Below are positions 1 to 5,734 of a DNA stretch of 9,545 nucleotides, piece by piece. A program made the position numbers and the translations under genes. The notes beneath the pieces are model-generated. The model saw only the letters and a program-made list of their open reading frames with translations, searched no databases and was not told where the DNA came from. How positions within the stretch are numbered: position 1 is the first letter of the stretch; each line of letters begins with the position of its first letter. Source of the stretch: Pseudomonadota bacterium. Its GTDB lineage: Bacteria; Pseudomonadota; Alphaproteobacteria; Rhizobiales; Methylopilaceae. The stretch is from positions 1 to 9,545 of the forward strand of contig JAEWEX010000077.1 of NCBI GenBank assembly GCA_023389135.1, written 5' to 3'.

Positions 1-224
1 ATCTTGGGAAACACCACGAGCTGGACGCCTGACAGGAGGCTGACGCCGAGCACATCCACATCCTCCTGGACGGCGGCCTCGACGACCTCGTCGGGCGTGC
101 GGTGGAGGCCGGTGTAGATCACGTCCATGCCGGCGTCGCGCAGCGCGCGGGCGACGACCTTGACCCCGCGGTCGTGGCCGTCGAGCCCGACCTTGGCGAG
201 CAGCACGCGGATCGGCTGATCCAT
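1..224 (-). CDS. Cobalamin-binding (B12) domain protein, methylmalonyl-CoA mutase small-subunit type, partial
   Basis: The reading frame starts at an ATG (224-222) and runs off the left edge, so about 74 N-terminal residues are visible. The protein opens [20 protein letters not shown]. This carries the cobalamin-binding signature DxHxxG (Asp15, His17, Gly20), where the histidine is the lower axial ligand of cobalt. The later GVSLLSG stretch is typical of the Rossmann-like B12 domain of methylmalonyl-CoA mutase and related acyl-CoA mutases. Starting almost directly at this domain suggests a stand-alone small subunit, usually about 130-140 residues, with the catalytic TIM-barrel subunit encoded elsewhere, perhaps downstream beyond the window (inference). 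A strong Shine-Dalgarno GGGAGGA lies at 231-237, seven bases before the ATG, and fixes the start. The gntR gene diverges from it, so that regulator is the likely controller. Which acyl-CoA is isomerised cannot be told from this fragment. Confidence 0.88.
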   Translation of the reverse strand, partial: MDQPIRVLLAKVGLDGHDRGVKVVARALRDAGMDVIYTGLHRTPDEVVEAAVQEDVDVLGVSLLSGVQLVVFPK

Positions 225-255
225 CGCTCTTCCTCCCGGATGACTTTTTATTTTT

Positions 256-297
256 CGTATTCCGTATACAATCATTCCGCCCAAGCGCGCTTGTCAA
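256..297 (-). promoter_or_regulatory. Candidate GntR/FCD operator and promoter for the B12-domain gene
   Basis: The 123-bp gap between the B12-domain gene and gntR has a distinctly AT-rich patch. It contains GTATACAA (264-271), which matches eight of ten positions of TTGTATACAA, the kind of palindrome bound by some FCD regulators such as MatR. A second half-like element, CGTAT, lies at 256-260, giving GTAT-N5-ATAC (257-269). Read on the minus strand, a perfect TTGACA (297-292) could be the -35 of the B12-domain gene. The GTATAC element then falls around the -10 region, where a bound repressor would block transcription. The -10 itself is poor (TGATTG at 17-bp spacing). A 12-bp palindrome CAAGCGCGCTTG (282-293) overlaps the -35. 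Operator function is inferred. Confidence 0.4.
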
Positions 298-347
298 GCG
301 CCTGAGAGCGGCGATCAGCCGGCAAGGGCGGAAGGGAAGTTCAGGCC

Positions 348-1037
348 GTGGGAATGATCGGGCTCAAGACGCTGAAGCCGGCGCGCACACTGGTGGACCA
401 GACCTACGACACGGTGCTGGACGCCATCTGCGAGGGCGTGCTCAAGCCCGGCGAACGCCTGACGCAGGAGGAGATCGCCGCCCGCCTCGAGGTTTCTCGC
501 CAGCCCGTGATGCATGCGCTGGCGATGCTGCGGGCGCAGGGCTTCGTCCAGGAGGCCGGCAGGCGTGGGCTGGTGGTGGCTCCGGTCGACCCGGCGCTGT
601 TCGATGCCATCTACCAGTTCCGCGCGGCGGTCGAGCCCATGGCCGTCCGGCTTGCCACCCGACGGCTGACGCCGGCCGCCGCCTCCGGCCTCGGCGCGGT
701 GGTTGCCCGGGGCCGTGCGGCGGTCGAGGCCGGCGCGCAGAAGGAGGTGCTGGCCGCCGACGTGGAGTTCCACTCGGCCATCGCCGAGCTGTCGGGCAAC
801 CCTGTGGTGGCCGACGCCATGCGTCTCAACTGGCGCCACCTTCAGCGCTCCATGGGCGAGGTGCTGCGCTTTCCAGGCATGACCATCGCGGTGTGGGATG
901 AGCACGCGGCGATCCTCGACGCCATGGTCGCCGGCGAGGGCGCCACGGCCGGGAGGCTGATGGAGGATCATCTTATCGGCGCCTGCCGCCGCGTCACCGG
1001 TCGCGACATCGCGGCGGGAGCGCTCGGTGGCGGATGA
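348..1037 (+). CDS. GntR-family transcriptional regulator, FCD subfamily
   Basis: The product is a 229-residue DNA-binding regulator, normal length for the FadR/FCD branch. The N-terminal winged helix (about residues 14-80) contains GVLKPGERLTQEEIAARLEVSRQPVMHAL, interrupted here only by continuous helix-turn-helix spacing; the recognition helix is around SRQPVMHALAML. The C-terminal all-helical FCD ligand domain keeps the metal-binding set Asp138, His142, His186 and His208 (motifs DVEFH, EH and DHL), so it probably binds a carboxylate or acyl effector through a metal. The GTG at 348 is preferred over the ATG at 354 because a purine-rich GGAAGGGAAG (330-339) is eight bases upstream of the GTG. 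The gene diverges from the B12-domain gene and likely represses it and itself. The effector is unknown; an organic acid or CoA-linked intermediate would fit the context (inference). Confidence 0.9.
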   Translation: MGMIGLKTLKPARTLVDQTYDTVLDAICEGVLKPGERLTQEEIAARLEVSRQPVMHALAMLRAQGFVQEAGRRGLVVAPVDPALFDAIYQFRAAVEPMAVRLATRRLTPAAASGLGAVVARGRAAVEAGAQKEVLAADVEFHSAIAELSGNPVVADAMRLNWRHLQRSMGEVLRFPGMTIAVWDEHAAILDAMVAGEGATAGRLMEDHLIGACRRVTGRDIAAGALGGG

Positions 1038-1057
1038 CACTTCAGAAATAAGCGCGT

Positions 1058-1072
1058 CCCGCCACAGGCGGG
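1058..1072. terminator. Candidate weak bidirectional terminator between gntR and tRNA-Val
   Basis: A perfect 6-bp inverted repeat CCCGCC/GGCGGG with a 3-base loop sits between the converging gntR and tRNA-Val genes. On the minus strand it is followed, after six bases, by TTATTTCT, which could serve as a poor U-tract for the tRNA transcript. On the plus strand no T-run follows. Intrinsic termination is therefore only plausible for the tRNA. Confidence 0.35.
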
Positions 1073-1088
1073 CAGGCCATGGTGTGGG

Positions 1089-1163
1089 TGGTGGGCACGG
1101 CTGGGATCGAACCAGCGACCCCTACGATGTCAACGTAGTGCTCTCCCGCTGAGCTACGCGCCC
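1089..1163 (-). tRNA. tRNA-Val (anticodon GAC)
   Basis: Read on the minus strand, the sequence folds into a complete cloverleaf. The acceptor stem pairs GGGCGCG with CGTGCCC, with one G-U pair. The D arm is GCTCAGCGGGAGAGC. The anticodon stem-loop CTACG-TTGACAT-CGTAG has anticodon GAC at 1129-1131. The T arm is GCTGG-TTCGATC-CCAGC. The discriminator is A and the 3' CCA is encoded (1089-1091). GAC decodes GUC, and by wobble GUU, as valine. It stands alone between gntR and the oxidoreductase gene, with its own promoter upstream. I saw no integrase or duplicated 3' end suggesting it is in use as an attachment site. Confidence 0.97.
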
Positions 1164-1201
1164 GTCACCACGACGACCGGCTGCGGGGGCCGGACGGGGC
1201 G

Positions 1202-1230
1202 TCTATAGCGGGTGCGGGAATGGCGCGCAA
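1202..1230 (-). promoter_or_regulatory. Candidate tRNA-Val promoter
   Basis: On the minus strand, TTGCGC (1230-1225) is separated by exactly 17 bases from TATAGA (1207-1202), preceded by C. CTATAGA-type -10 boxes are common at alphaproteobacterial tRNA and rRNA promoters. The -35 keeps only the TTG core. Initiation would fall near 1195, giving a leader of about 30 bases before the mature tRNA. Confidence 0.55.
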
Positions 1231-1302
1231 GCGGCTGTCACGTGGATGAAACGACACCGCGCCGGTCGGCCGGACTGCAGGACAACACGGAGGAACCATC
1301 CC

Positions 1303-2658
1303 ATGAACCTCGCCCGCATGCTCAAGCGTCGCGCCGAGGCCGGCAAGCCGATCCGCGTCGGGCTGATCGGCGCCGGCAAGTTCGGATCGATGTTTCTCGC
1401 CCAGGCCCGGGTGACGGCAGGCATCCATGTCGCCGGCATCGCCGACCTGTCGCCCGAGCGGGCGCGCGCCGCGCTCGCCGCCACGGGGTGGGACGCGGAA
1501 GCCGCCGTCGCGCCGGGCCTCGACGCCGCGTTCGCCTCCGGACGCACGGCCCTGCTGGAGGACGGGGCGGCGCTGGCGTCGGCCGACGGCATCGACGTGG
1601 TCATCGAGGCCACCGGCCATCCGCGCGCGGGCATCGCGCATGCCATGGCGGCCATCGACCATGTGAAGCACGTGGTCATGGTCACCGTAGAGGCCGACGT
1701 GCTGGCCGGGCCGCTGCTCGCCGCCCGGGCGCGCAAGGCCGGCGTGGTGTATTCCATGGCCTATGGCGACCAGCCGGCGCTGGTGTGCGAGATGGTGGAC
1801 TGGGCGCAGGCGTGCGGGTTCCGCGTGGTCGCCGCCGGCAAGGGGACGAAATACCTGCCGGCCTACCACGCCTCCACCCCGGAGACGGTTTGGGGCCACT
1901 ACGGACTGACCCCGGAACAGGCGCGCGCCGGCGGCATGAACCCGCAGATGTTCAACTCCTTCCTCGACGGCACCAAGTCCGGCATCGAGATGGCGGCCAT
2001 CGCCAATGCCACGGGCCTCTCCGCGCGCGAGGACGGCCTGCTGTTCCCGCCGGTCGGCGTGGATGCGCTTGCGCAGGATCTCGCGCCGCGCGCAGCAGGC
2101 GGGGTGCTGGATGCGAGTGGCGTCGTGGAGGTCGTCTCCAGCGTGGAGCGCGATGGCACGGATGTGCCGCGCGACCTGCGGTGGGGTGTCTATGTGGTGA
2201 TCGAGCCGCAGGACGGCGACGCGAGGGGGGACTATGCCCGGCGCTGTTTCTCGGAATACGGGTTGGTGACCGATCGCGAGGGGCGCCGGACCGCGCTTTA
2301 CCGGCCCTGCCACATGATCGGGTTCGAACTTGGCGTCAGCGTCGCGGCCGCCGCGCTCAGGGGCGAGCCCACAGGCGTCGGCGAGGCGTTCAACGCCGAT
2401 GTCGTTGCAGTCGCCAAGCGGCCGCTTGCATCCGGAGAGACACTGGACGGCGAGGGCGGCCGCACCGTCTGGGGCCGGCTGACGACCGCGCGGCGCTCGC
2501 TTGCGGACGGGCTCCTGCCCATCGGGCTGGCACAGGGCGTGACGCTCAGGTCCGGCATTGCCGAGGGTGAACCGGTGCGCTGGGCCGATGTGCTTGTCGA
2601 TGACGGCGACATCGCCGTCAGGACGCGACGCGAGATGGAGGCGGCATTCGGGGGGTAG
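1303..2658 (+). CDS. Homoserine-dehydrogenase-like NAD(P)-dependent oxidoreductase with SAF-like domain
   Basis: The product has 451 residues and resembles the 'predicted homoserine dehydrogenase' group (COG4091). The N-terminal Rossmann fold carries VGLIGAGKFG, with G23-x-G25-x-x-G28 as the dinucleotide motif. The central part has the group's hallmark stretches GKGTKYLPAYH, STPETVWGHYG, GGMNPQMFNSF and DGTKSGIEMAAIANATGL; the last contains a lysine and acidic residues of the type used by homoserine dehydrogenase. The C-terminal third (roughly 365-435) looks like a SAF domain. The start is the ATG at 1303 because GGAGG (1289-1293) lies nine bases upstream; an upstream GTG in the same frame (1246) has no such site. 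True homoserine dehydrogenases lack this C-terminal layout, so I would not assign threonine biosynthesis. Relatives often accompany sugar-acid or polyol catabolism genes, but here the gene stands alone and its substrate is unknown. Confidence 0.85.
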   Translation: MNLARMLKRRAEAGKPIRVGLIGAGKFGSMFLAQARVTAGIHVAGIADLSPERARAALAATGWDAEAAVAPGLDAAFASGRTALLEDGAALASADGIDVVIEATGHPRAGIAHAMAAIDHVKHVVMVTVEADVLAGPLLAARARKAGVVYSMAYGDQPALVCEMVDWAQACGFRVVAAGKGTKYLPAYHASTPETVWGHYGLTPEQARAGGMNPQMFNSFLDGTKSGIEMAAIANATGLSAREDGLLFPPVGVDALAQDLAPRAAGGVLDASGVVEVVSSVERDGTDVPRDLRWGVYVVIEPQDGDARGDYARRCFSEYGLVTDREGRRTALYRPCHMIGFELGVSVAAAALRGEPTGVGEAFNADVVAVAKRPLASGETLDGEGGRTVWGRLTTARRSLADGLLPIGLAQGVTLRSGIAEGEPVRWADVLVDDGDIAVRTRREMEAAFGG

Positions 2659-2740
2659 CGCGACCCGCCAGCCTTCGGTCTCGCATTCCCCCTCCCCGGC
2701 CTGCAACTGGCCTCTTGGACCGGGCCGGCGGAACGATGAC

Positions 2741-2755
2741 GGCGGTTAGGCCGCC
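2741..2755 (-). terminator. Weak hairpin at the 3' end of cpdR
   Basis: GGCGG-ttagg-CCGCC forms a 5-bp stem that contains the cpdR stop codon. No T-run follows on the minus strand (GTCATCG), so it is at best a poor or Rho-assisted terminator. The 87-bp gap between the converging oxidoreductase and cpdR genes holds nothing else I can name. Confidence 0.2.
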
Positions 2756-3108
2756 TTCAGCATGCGATCGACCTCGTTGACGAGATCCTTGAGATGGAAG
2801 GGCTTCGACAGGATCTTGGCATCTTTCGGGGCCTGGCTGTCGGGGTTCAGCGCCACCGCGGCGAAGCCCGTGATGAACATGATCTTGATGTCGGGATCGA
2901 GGTCGGCCGCGCGGCGCGCGAGCTCGATGCCGTCCATCTCCGGCATCACGATGTCGGTGAGCAGCAGCTCGAACGGTTCCTCGCGCAGGCGGTGGTAGGC
3001 CGACAGCCCGTTGTCGAAGGATACGACGCCGTAGCCGGCGTTCTCCAGGGCGCGCACCAGGAAGCGGCGCATGTCGTCATCGTCTTCGGCCAGCAGGATC
3101 TTCGTCAT
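2746..3108 (-). CDS. cpdR: Single-domain cell-cycle response regulator CpdR
   Basis: The protein has 120 residues and consists of a receiver domain only. It has the acidic pair in AEDDDD (residues 7-12), the phosphoacceptor Asp52 in LLTDIVMPEMDG, Thr80 in FITGFAA and Lys102 in SKPF. The FITGFAAVALNPDS and LSKPFHLKDLVNEV stretches match rhizobial CpdR as I remember it. In Caulobacter and Sinorhizobium, unphosphorylated CpdR primes the ClpXP protease, recruits it to the pole and promotes destruction of cell-cycle regulators; phosphorylation through the CckA-ChpT relay switches it off. The protein ends in Ala-Ala, consistent with CpdR itself being a ClpXP substrate in Caulobacter. No Shine-Dalgarno is visible before the ATG (3108-3106), which is odd for such a conserved gene. 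It diverges from the amidohydrolase gene, an arrangement I recall from Rhizobiales. Confidence 0.93.
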   Translation of the reverse strand: MTKILLAEDDDDMRRFLVRALENAGYGVVSFDNGLSAYHRLREEPFELLLTDIVMPEMDGIELARRAADLDPDIKIMFITGFAAVALNPDSQAPKDAKILSKPFHLKDLVNEVDRMLKAA

Positions 3109-3175
3109 CGGCGGTCGCGTCCGGTTTTCATGGCGCCCAAGTGGCGCGGCGCGGAGGATATCGCATCAGGCAGGG

Positions 3176-3190
3176 TAAACAGGCGGTTGA
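3176..3190 (-). promoter_or_regulatory. Candidate degenerate CtrA box upstream of cpdR
   Basis: On the minus strand TCAA-N7-TTTA lies about 68 bases before the cpdR start. It matches the CtrA consensus TTAA-N7-TTAA at three of four bases in each half, with correct spacing and a C after the second half. CtrA activates cpdR in Caulobacter, so the location makes sense. Such a degenerate match in GC-rich DNA is suggestive only. Confidence 0.35.
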
Positions 3191-3236
3191 GCGGGTGGCC
3201 GATCCGCATGGACAGCACCAGAATCGCTTGGCACGA

Positions 3237-3263
3237 TCGCCATGATCGCGCAAGACATGGCGA
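3237..3263. repeat. Perfect 8-bp inverted repeat in the cpdR/amidohydrolase divergent gap
   Basis: TCGCCATG (3237-3244) and its exact complement CATGGCGA (3256-3263) are separated by 11 bases, putting the arm centres 19 bp apart, near two helical turns. The dyad lies 31 bases before the amidohydrolase ATG and just downstream of a possible -35, TTGGCA (3228-3233). It could be an operator or a 5' leader hairpin; the sequence does not say which. Confidence 0.45.
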
Positions 3264-3293
3264 CGGCCAACCGGATTGCGTTTCGCAGGCGAC

Positions 3294-4184
3294 ATGACCC
3301 CGAGCCCACCGCCCGACCTCGCGCCGCCCTTCGAGCTGATCGAGCCGGCCGCTCGCCGCTCGCCCGTGGTGCTCAACTCGCCGCATTCCGGCGCGCGCTA
3401 TCCGGAGCCGTTCGTGCGCGCGTCGCGGCTGGATCCGCTGACGCTGCGCCGGTCGGAGGACGCCTTCGTCGACGAGCTGTTCCTTCCGGCGGTGCTGCTG
3501 GGCGCGCCAATGCTGCGGGCGCATTTCCCGCGGGCCTGGCTCGACGTCAACCGCGAGCCCTACGAGCTCGACCCCAGGATGTTCGAGGATCGGCTGCCGC
3601 CATTCGTCAATACCCGCTCCCTCAGGGTCGCAGGCGGACTAGGCACGATCGCGCGCATAGTCGGCGACAGCCACGAGATCTATCGCGGCCGCCTGCCGGT
3701 CGCCGAGGCGCTGGAGCGGATCGAGCGGGTATACAAGCCGTACCACGCCTGCCTCTACGGCGCTCTGGCCGAGACCCAGATGCGGTTCGGCGTGGCGTTG
3801 CTGCTGGACTGCCATTCCATGCCGTCCACCGGCAATGTCCGCGGCGAGCGGTTTCGTGCCGATGTGGTGCTGGGCGACCGCTACGGCACGAGCTGCGCCC
3901 CGGAAATCTCGCTCATGGTGGAACGCGCCCTGACCCAGGCGGGCTACACCGTCGCGCGCAACCGGCCCTATGCGGGGGGCTATATCACGGAGCACTATGG
4001 CAGCCCGTCCTCGGGCATCCACGCATTGCAGATCGAGGTCAATCGCGGGCTCTACATGGACGAGCAGCGGCACGTGAAGTCGGCAGGATTCGACCGTCTG
4101 CAGGCGGATCTCTGCAGGGCGGTGTCGCGGCTGGTGGAGTTTCCGTTCCACGACCTGATCGCGCCGCGCGCTGCCGCCGAATAG
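3294..4184 (+). CDS. N-formylglutamate amidohydrolase family protein
   Basis: The product has 296 residues, the normal size for the family of metal-dependent deformylases that release glutamate from N-formylglutamate at the end of histidine degradation (HutG type). The family motifs appear in order: NSPHSGARYP (His31), SEDAFVDEL (55-62), WLDVNREPYELDP (from Asp84), LLLDCHSMPS (His174), NRPYAGGYITEHYG (223-236) and ALQIEVNRGLYMDE (Glu248). The histidines and acidic residues are candidate zinc ligands. The start is taken as the ATG at 3294; a TTG at 3276 in the same frame is possible, and neither has a strong Shine-Dalgarno. No other hut gene is present and its neighbours are cpdR and the small RNA, so this is probably the stand-alone rhizobial paralogue, whose true substrate may differ from formylglutamate. 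The protein is cytoplasmic, with no signal peptide. Confidence 0.88.
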   Translation: MTPSPPPDLAPPFELIEPAARRSPVVLNSPHSGARYPEPFVRASRLDPLTLRRSEDAFVDELFLPAVLLGAPMLRAHFPRAWLDVNREPYELDPRMFEDRLPPFVNTRSLRVAGGLGTIARIVGDSHEIYRGRLPVAEALERIERVYKPYHACLYGALAETQMRFGVALLLDCHSMPSTGNVRGERFRADVVLGDRYGTSCAPEISLMVERALTQAGYTVARNRPYAGGYITEHYGSPSSGIHALQIEVNRGLYMDEQRHVKSAGFDRLQADLCRAVSRLVEFPFHDLIAPRAAAE

Positions 4185-4195
4185 CCTGCCGCCGC

Positions 4196-4224
4196 AAAAA
4201 GAAAGGCCGCCCGTGAGAGCGGCC
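4196..4224 (-). terminator. Intrinsic terminator of the small RNA
   Basis: On the minus strand GGCCGC/GCGGCC (6-bp stem, 8-base loop, 4224-4205) is followed immediately by TTTCTTTTT (4204-4196). This is a classic Rho-independent terminator and the best one in the window. As no terminator separates the MFS gene from the small RNA, it would also end MFS read-through transcripts. On the plus strand no T-run follows, so it does not obviously serve the amidohydrolase gene. Confidence 0.88.
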
Positions 4225-4283
4225 CAAGTCTAGGGAGGAAACGCCCAAGGAGGGCAGCGGGATCGCGTCTCCGCGATGCCGCA
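4196..4283 (-). ncRNA. mmgR: MmgR-like trans-acting small RNA (suhB RNA motif)
   Basis: The transcript is about 88 bases long and encoded in the gap between the converging amidohydrolase and MFS genes. Hairpin 1 is a perfect 6-bp stem ATCGCG/CGCGAT (4277-4262) closed by a GAGA tetraloop of the GNRA class. Next is a short stem GCCC/GGGC (4255-4243) that presents UCCUU in its loop. A single-stranded stretch with UCCUCCC (4239-4233) follows, then the terminator hairpin. Both C/U-rich stretches are complementary to Shine-Dalgarno sequences, typical of Hfq-linked alphaproteobacterial small RNAs that block translation. The sequence, three-stem layout and neighbours match S. meliloti MmgR as I remember it; that RNA is 77 nt, responds to nitrogen limitation and limits polyhydroxybutyrate granule build-up. 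The 5' end is estimated from the promoter and may be off by several bases. Targets in this organism are unknown. Confidence 0.85.
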
Positions 4284-4288
4284 CCGCA

Positions 4289-4317
4289 ATAATTACATTG
4301 CAGCGCACAAATATCAA
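4289..4317 (-). promoter_or_regulatory. Small-RNA promoter overlapping the MFS stop codon
   Basis: On the minus strand TTGATA (4317-4312) is separated by 17 bases from AATTAT (4294-4289), in a locally AT-rich patch unlike the surrounding DNA. Initiation is expected near 4283. The MFS stop codon TGA (4316-4314) lies within the -35 hexamer, so the end of the transporter gene and the small-RNA promoter share sequence. Confidence 0.6.
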
Positions 4318-5606
4318 GCGACCCTTCGCGAATTTTTTTCACTGGCATCAGCGGTCGGATCCCAGGCCTTCCGATAGATGAACAGGCCCGCCGCCAGCAG
4401 CCCGGCAAGCGTCAGGAACATGGCGCGGTACGCATCCGGATCGCTCGCTGCCGCCACGTCCCCGCCGGAAAATGCCTGCATGACGAAGCCCGTCAGCGCC
4501 TGGAGCACGAACACGCCGCCCATGTTGGCGAGATTGAGCAGCGTCAGGCCGCGGCCGACATGGGCGTCGGCGAACAGCGTGCGGCCATGGGCGATCATGA
4601 CCGAGGCATAGCCATTGACGAGACCGAAGGCCGCGAACCAGGCGATCAGCACGGCCGGTCCCGCATCGGGCACCGCGGCGATGAAGACCAGCAGCGCGAC
4701 GCTCGCCGAGCCGCCGATCAGGACCGGCCGGCGATAGCCCCCCAGCATGCGGTTGGCCGAGCCCCACAGCAGCAGCCCGGCGATCTGGGCCACCGCCATC
4801 ACCAGCAGCACGTTGCCGCGCTCCACCAGATCGTAGCCGTGGACGTCCGCAAGGAACGGCCCGCCCCACAGGCCGAACACCGTGACGAAGCAGCCATACA
4901 CCACCGTGTGGATCGCGAACAGGCGCCATACCGAAGGCGTGCGGGTGACGGTCCTGAGCCCGGCGAAGGCCGCGCCCCAGCTCTCGCCGCGGGAGGTCGC
5001 CGGAGGCGCACCCGGGGGCGCATCGCGCACCACCAGAGCGATGATGACGGCCGTGACCGCGGCGATGGCCGCCACCGCGGCGAAGGTCGCGCGCCAGCCG
5101 AACGCCGCAGCCCCGTAGGCCAGCGGTGCGCTGGCGCCCAGCGTGCCGAGATTGCCCAGTGCCAGCAGTATCGCCGTCAGGAGGGCGAAGCGCTCCTTGG
5201 GGAACCAGCGCGCGAAGATGGCGAGCGGGCCCATCAGCAGGCACGCGCAGCCGACGCCGGTAATCGCGCGGGCCGCGATCAACTGTGCGAAGCCGTCGCT
5301 GGCCGCCATGCCGAGGCAGCCCGCCACGGCCAGCGCCAGGAACGCCACCATGACGGCGCGGGCGCCGTAGCGGTCCAGCAGCACGCCTGCCGGGATCTGG
5401 GCGGCGGCAAAGGTGAAGAAAAACACGCTGGCCAGCATGCCGAGGTCGGCCGGGCGCAGGCCCAGTTCTGCCGACAGGTCCGGGCCGATGACGCCGACCG
5501 TGTTGCGCAGGAACTGGCTGATGACATAGCCGCCGCCGAGGACGGTCACGAGGACGACCCGTCTGAGGTCGACGATGTCGGGCACGGGGCTCGCGTGCTG
5601 GTTCAA
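4314..5606 (-). CDS. Major facilitator superfamily transporter, substrate unknown
   Basis: The product is a 430-residue inner-membrane protein with about twelve hydrophobic segments, the usual MFS architecture. The loop between helices 2 and 3 carries motif A, GVLLDRYGAR (74-83). The N-terminal half has ISQFLRNTVGVIGPDLSAEL, seen in organic-acid or nitrate-like importers, but the substrate cannot be named. I chose a TTG start (5606-5604) because GGAGGA (5619-5614) lies seven bases upstream and the preceding in-frame codons, which run open antisense to hisN, do not look like protein. The only close alternative, a GTG seven codons downstream, has no ribosome site. The gene lies between the small RNA and hisN, which I recall as neighbours in Sinorhizobium, so it may be an insertion into a conserved block. 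Its mRNA probably ends at the small-RNA terminator. Confidence 0.85.
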   Translation of the reverse strand: MNQHASPVPDIVDLRRVVLVTVLGGGYVISQFLRNTVGVIGPDLSAELGLRPADLGMLASVFFFTFAAAQIPAGVLLDRYGARAVMVAFLALAVAGCLGMAASDGFAQLIAARAITGVGCACLLMGPLAIFARWFPKERFALLTAILLALGNLGTLGASAPLAYGAAAFGWRATFAAVAAIAAVTAVIIALVVRDAPPGAPPATSRGESWGAAFAGLRTVTRTPSVWRLFAIHTVVYGCFVTVFGLWGGPFLADVHGYDLVERGNVLLVMAVAQIAGLLLWGSANRMLGGYRRPVLIGGSASVALLVFIAAVPDAGPAVLIAWFAAFGLVNGYASVMIAHGRTLFADAHVGRGLTLLNLANMGGVFVLQALTGFVMQAFSGGDVAAASDPDAYRAMFLTLAGLLAAGLFIYRKAWDPTADASEKNSRRVA

Positions 5607-5705
5607 TCGGGCGTCCTCCGGCGCGGATCTGCTGCGTCCGCGCTCGGGGCGGGGTTTTGCCCTCGCGCCCGCACCGGCGCAACCCGCCGGGGGCGCACGG
5701 CGGCA

Positions 5706-5734
5706 TTGCCACGGGCGCGGGGCGCGCCTATCAA
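5706..5734 (+). promoter_or_regulatory. Candidate hisN promoter
   Basis: TTGCCA (5706-5711, five of six matches to TTGACA) is separated by exactly 17 bases from TATCAA (5729-5734, four of six matches to TATAAT). Initiation would be near 5741, leaving a short leader before the GGAG ribosome site of hisN. No convincing promoter for the divergent MFS gene was seen in the same 156-bp gap. Confidence 0.5.

Noticed and set aside
102..305. A short plus-strand frame across the start of the window
   Set aside because: It is antisense to the clearly conserved cobalamin-binding domain and extends into the promoter gap.
1089..1163. tRNA-Val as an integration site for a genomic island
   Set aside because: No integrase gene, no duplicated tRNA 3' end and no change in base composition were seen around it.
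1165..2706. A 513-codon open frame antisense to the oxidoreductase gene
   Set aside because: The sequence is low-complexity, rich in His, Arg, Gly and Asp, with no recognisable motif. It is a shadow expected from GC-rich codon use of the real plus-strand gene.
4200..4240. AGGGAGGAAAC as a ribosome binding site for an unseen plus-strand small gene
   Set aside because: No start codon with a meaningful reading frame follows. The sequence is better explained as the complement of the anti-Shine-Dalgarno stretch of the minus-strand small RNA.
4185..4313. A riboswitch or cis-acting leader of hisN (the original 'suhB motif' idea)
   Set aside because: The terminator and promoter place the RNA on the minus strand, transcribed away from hisN, and a whole transporter gene separates them.
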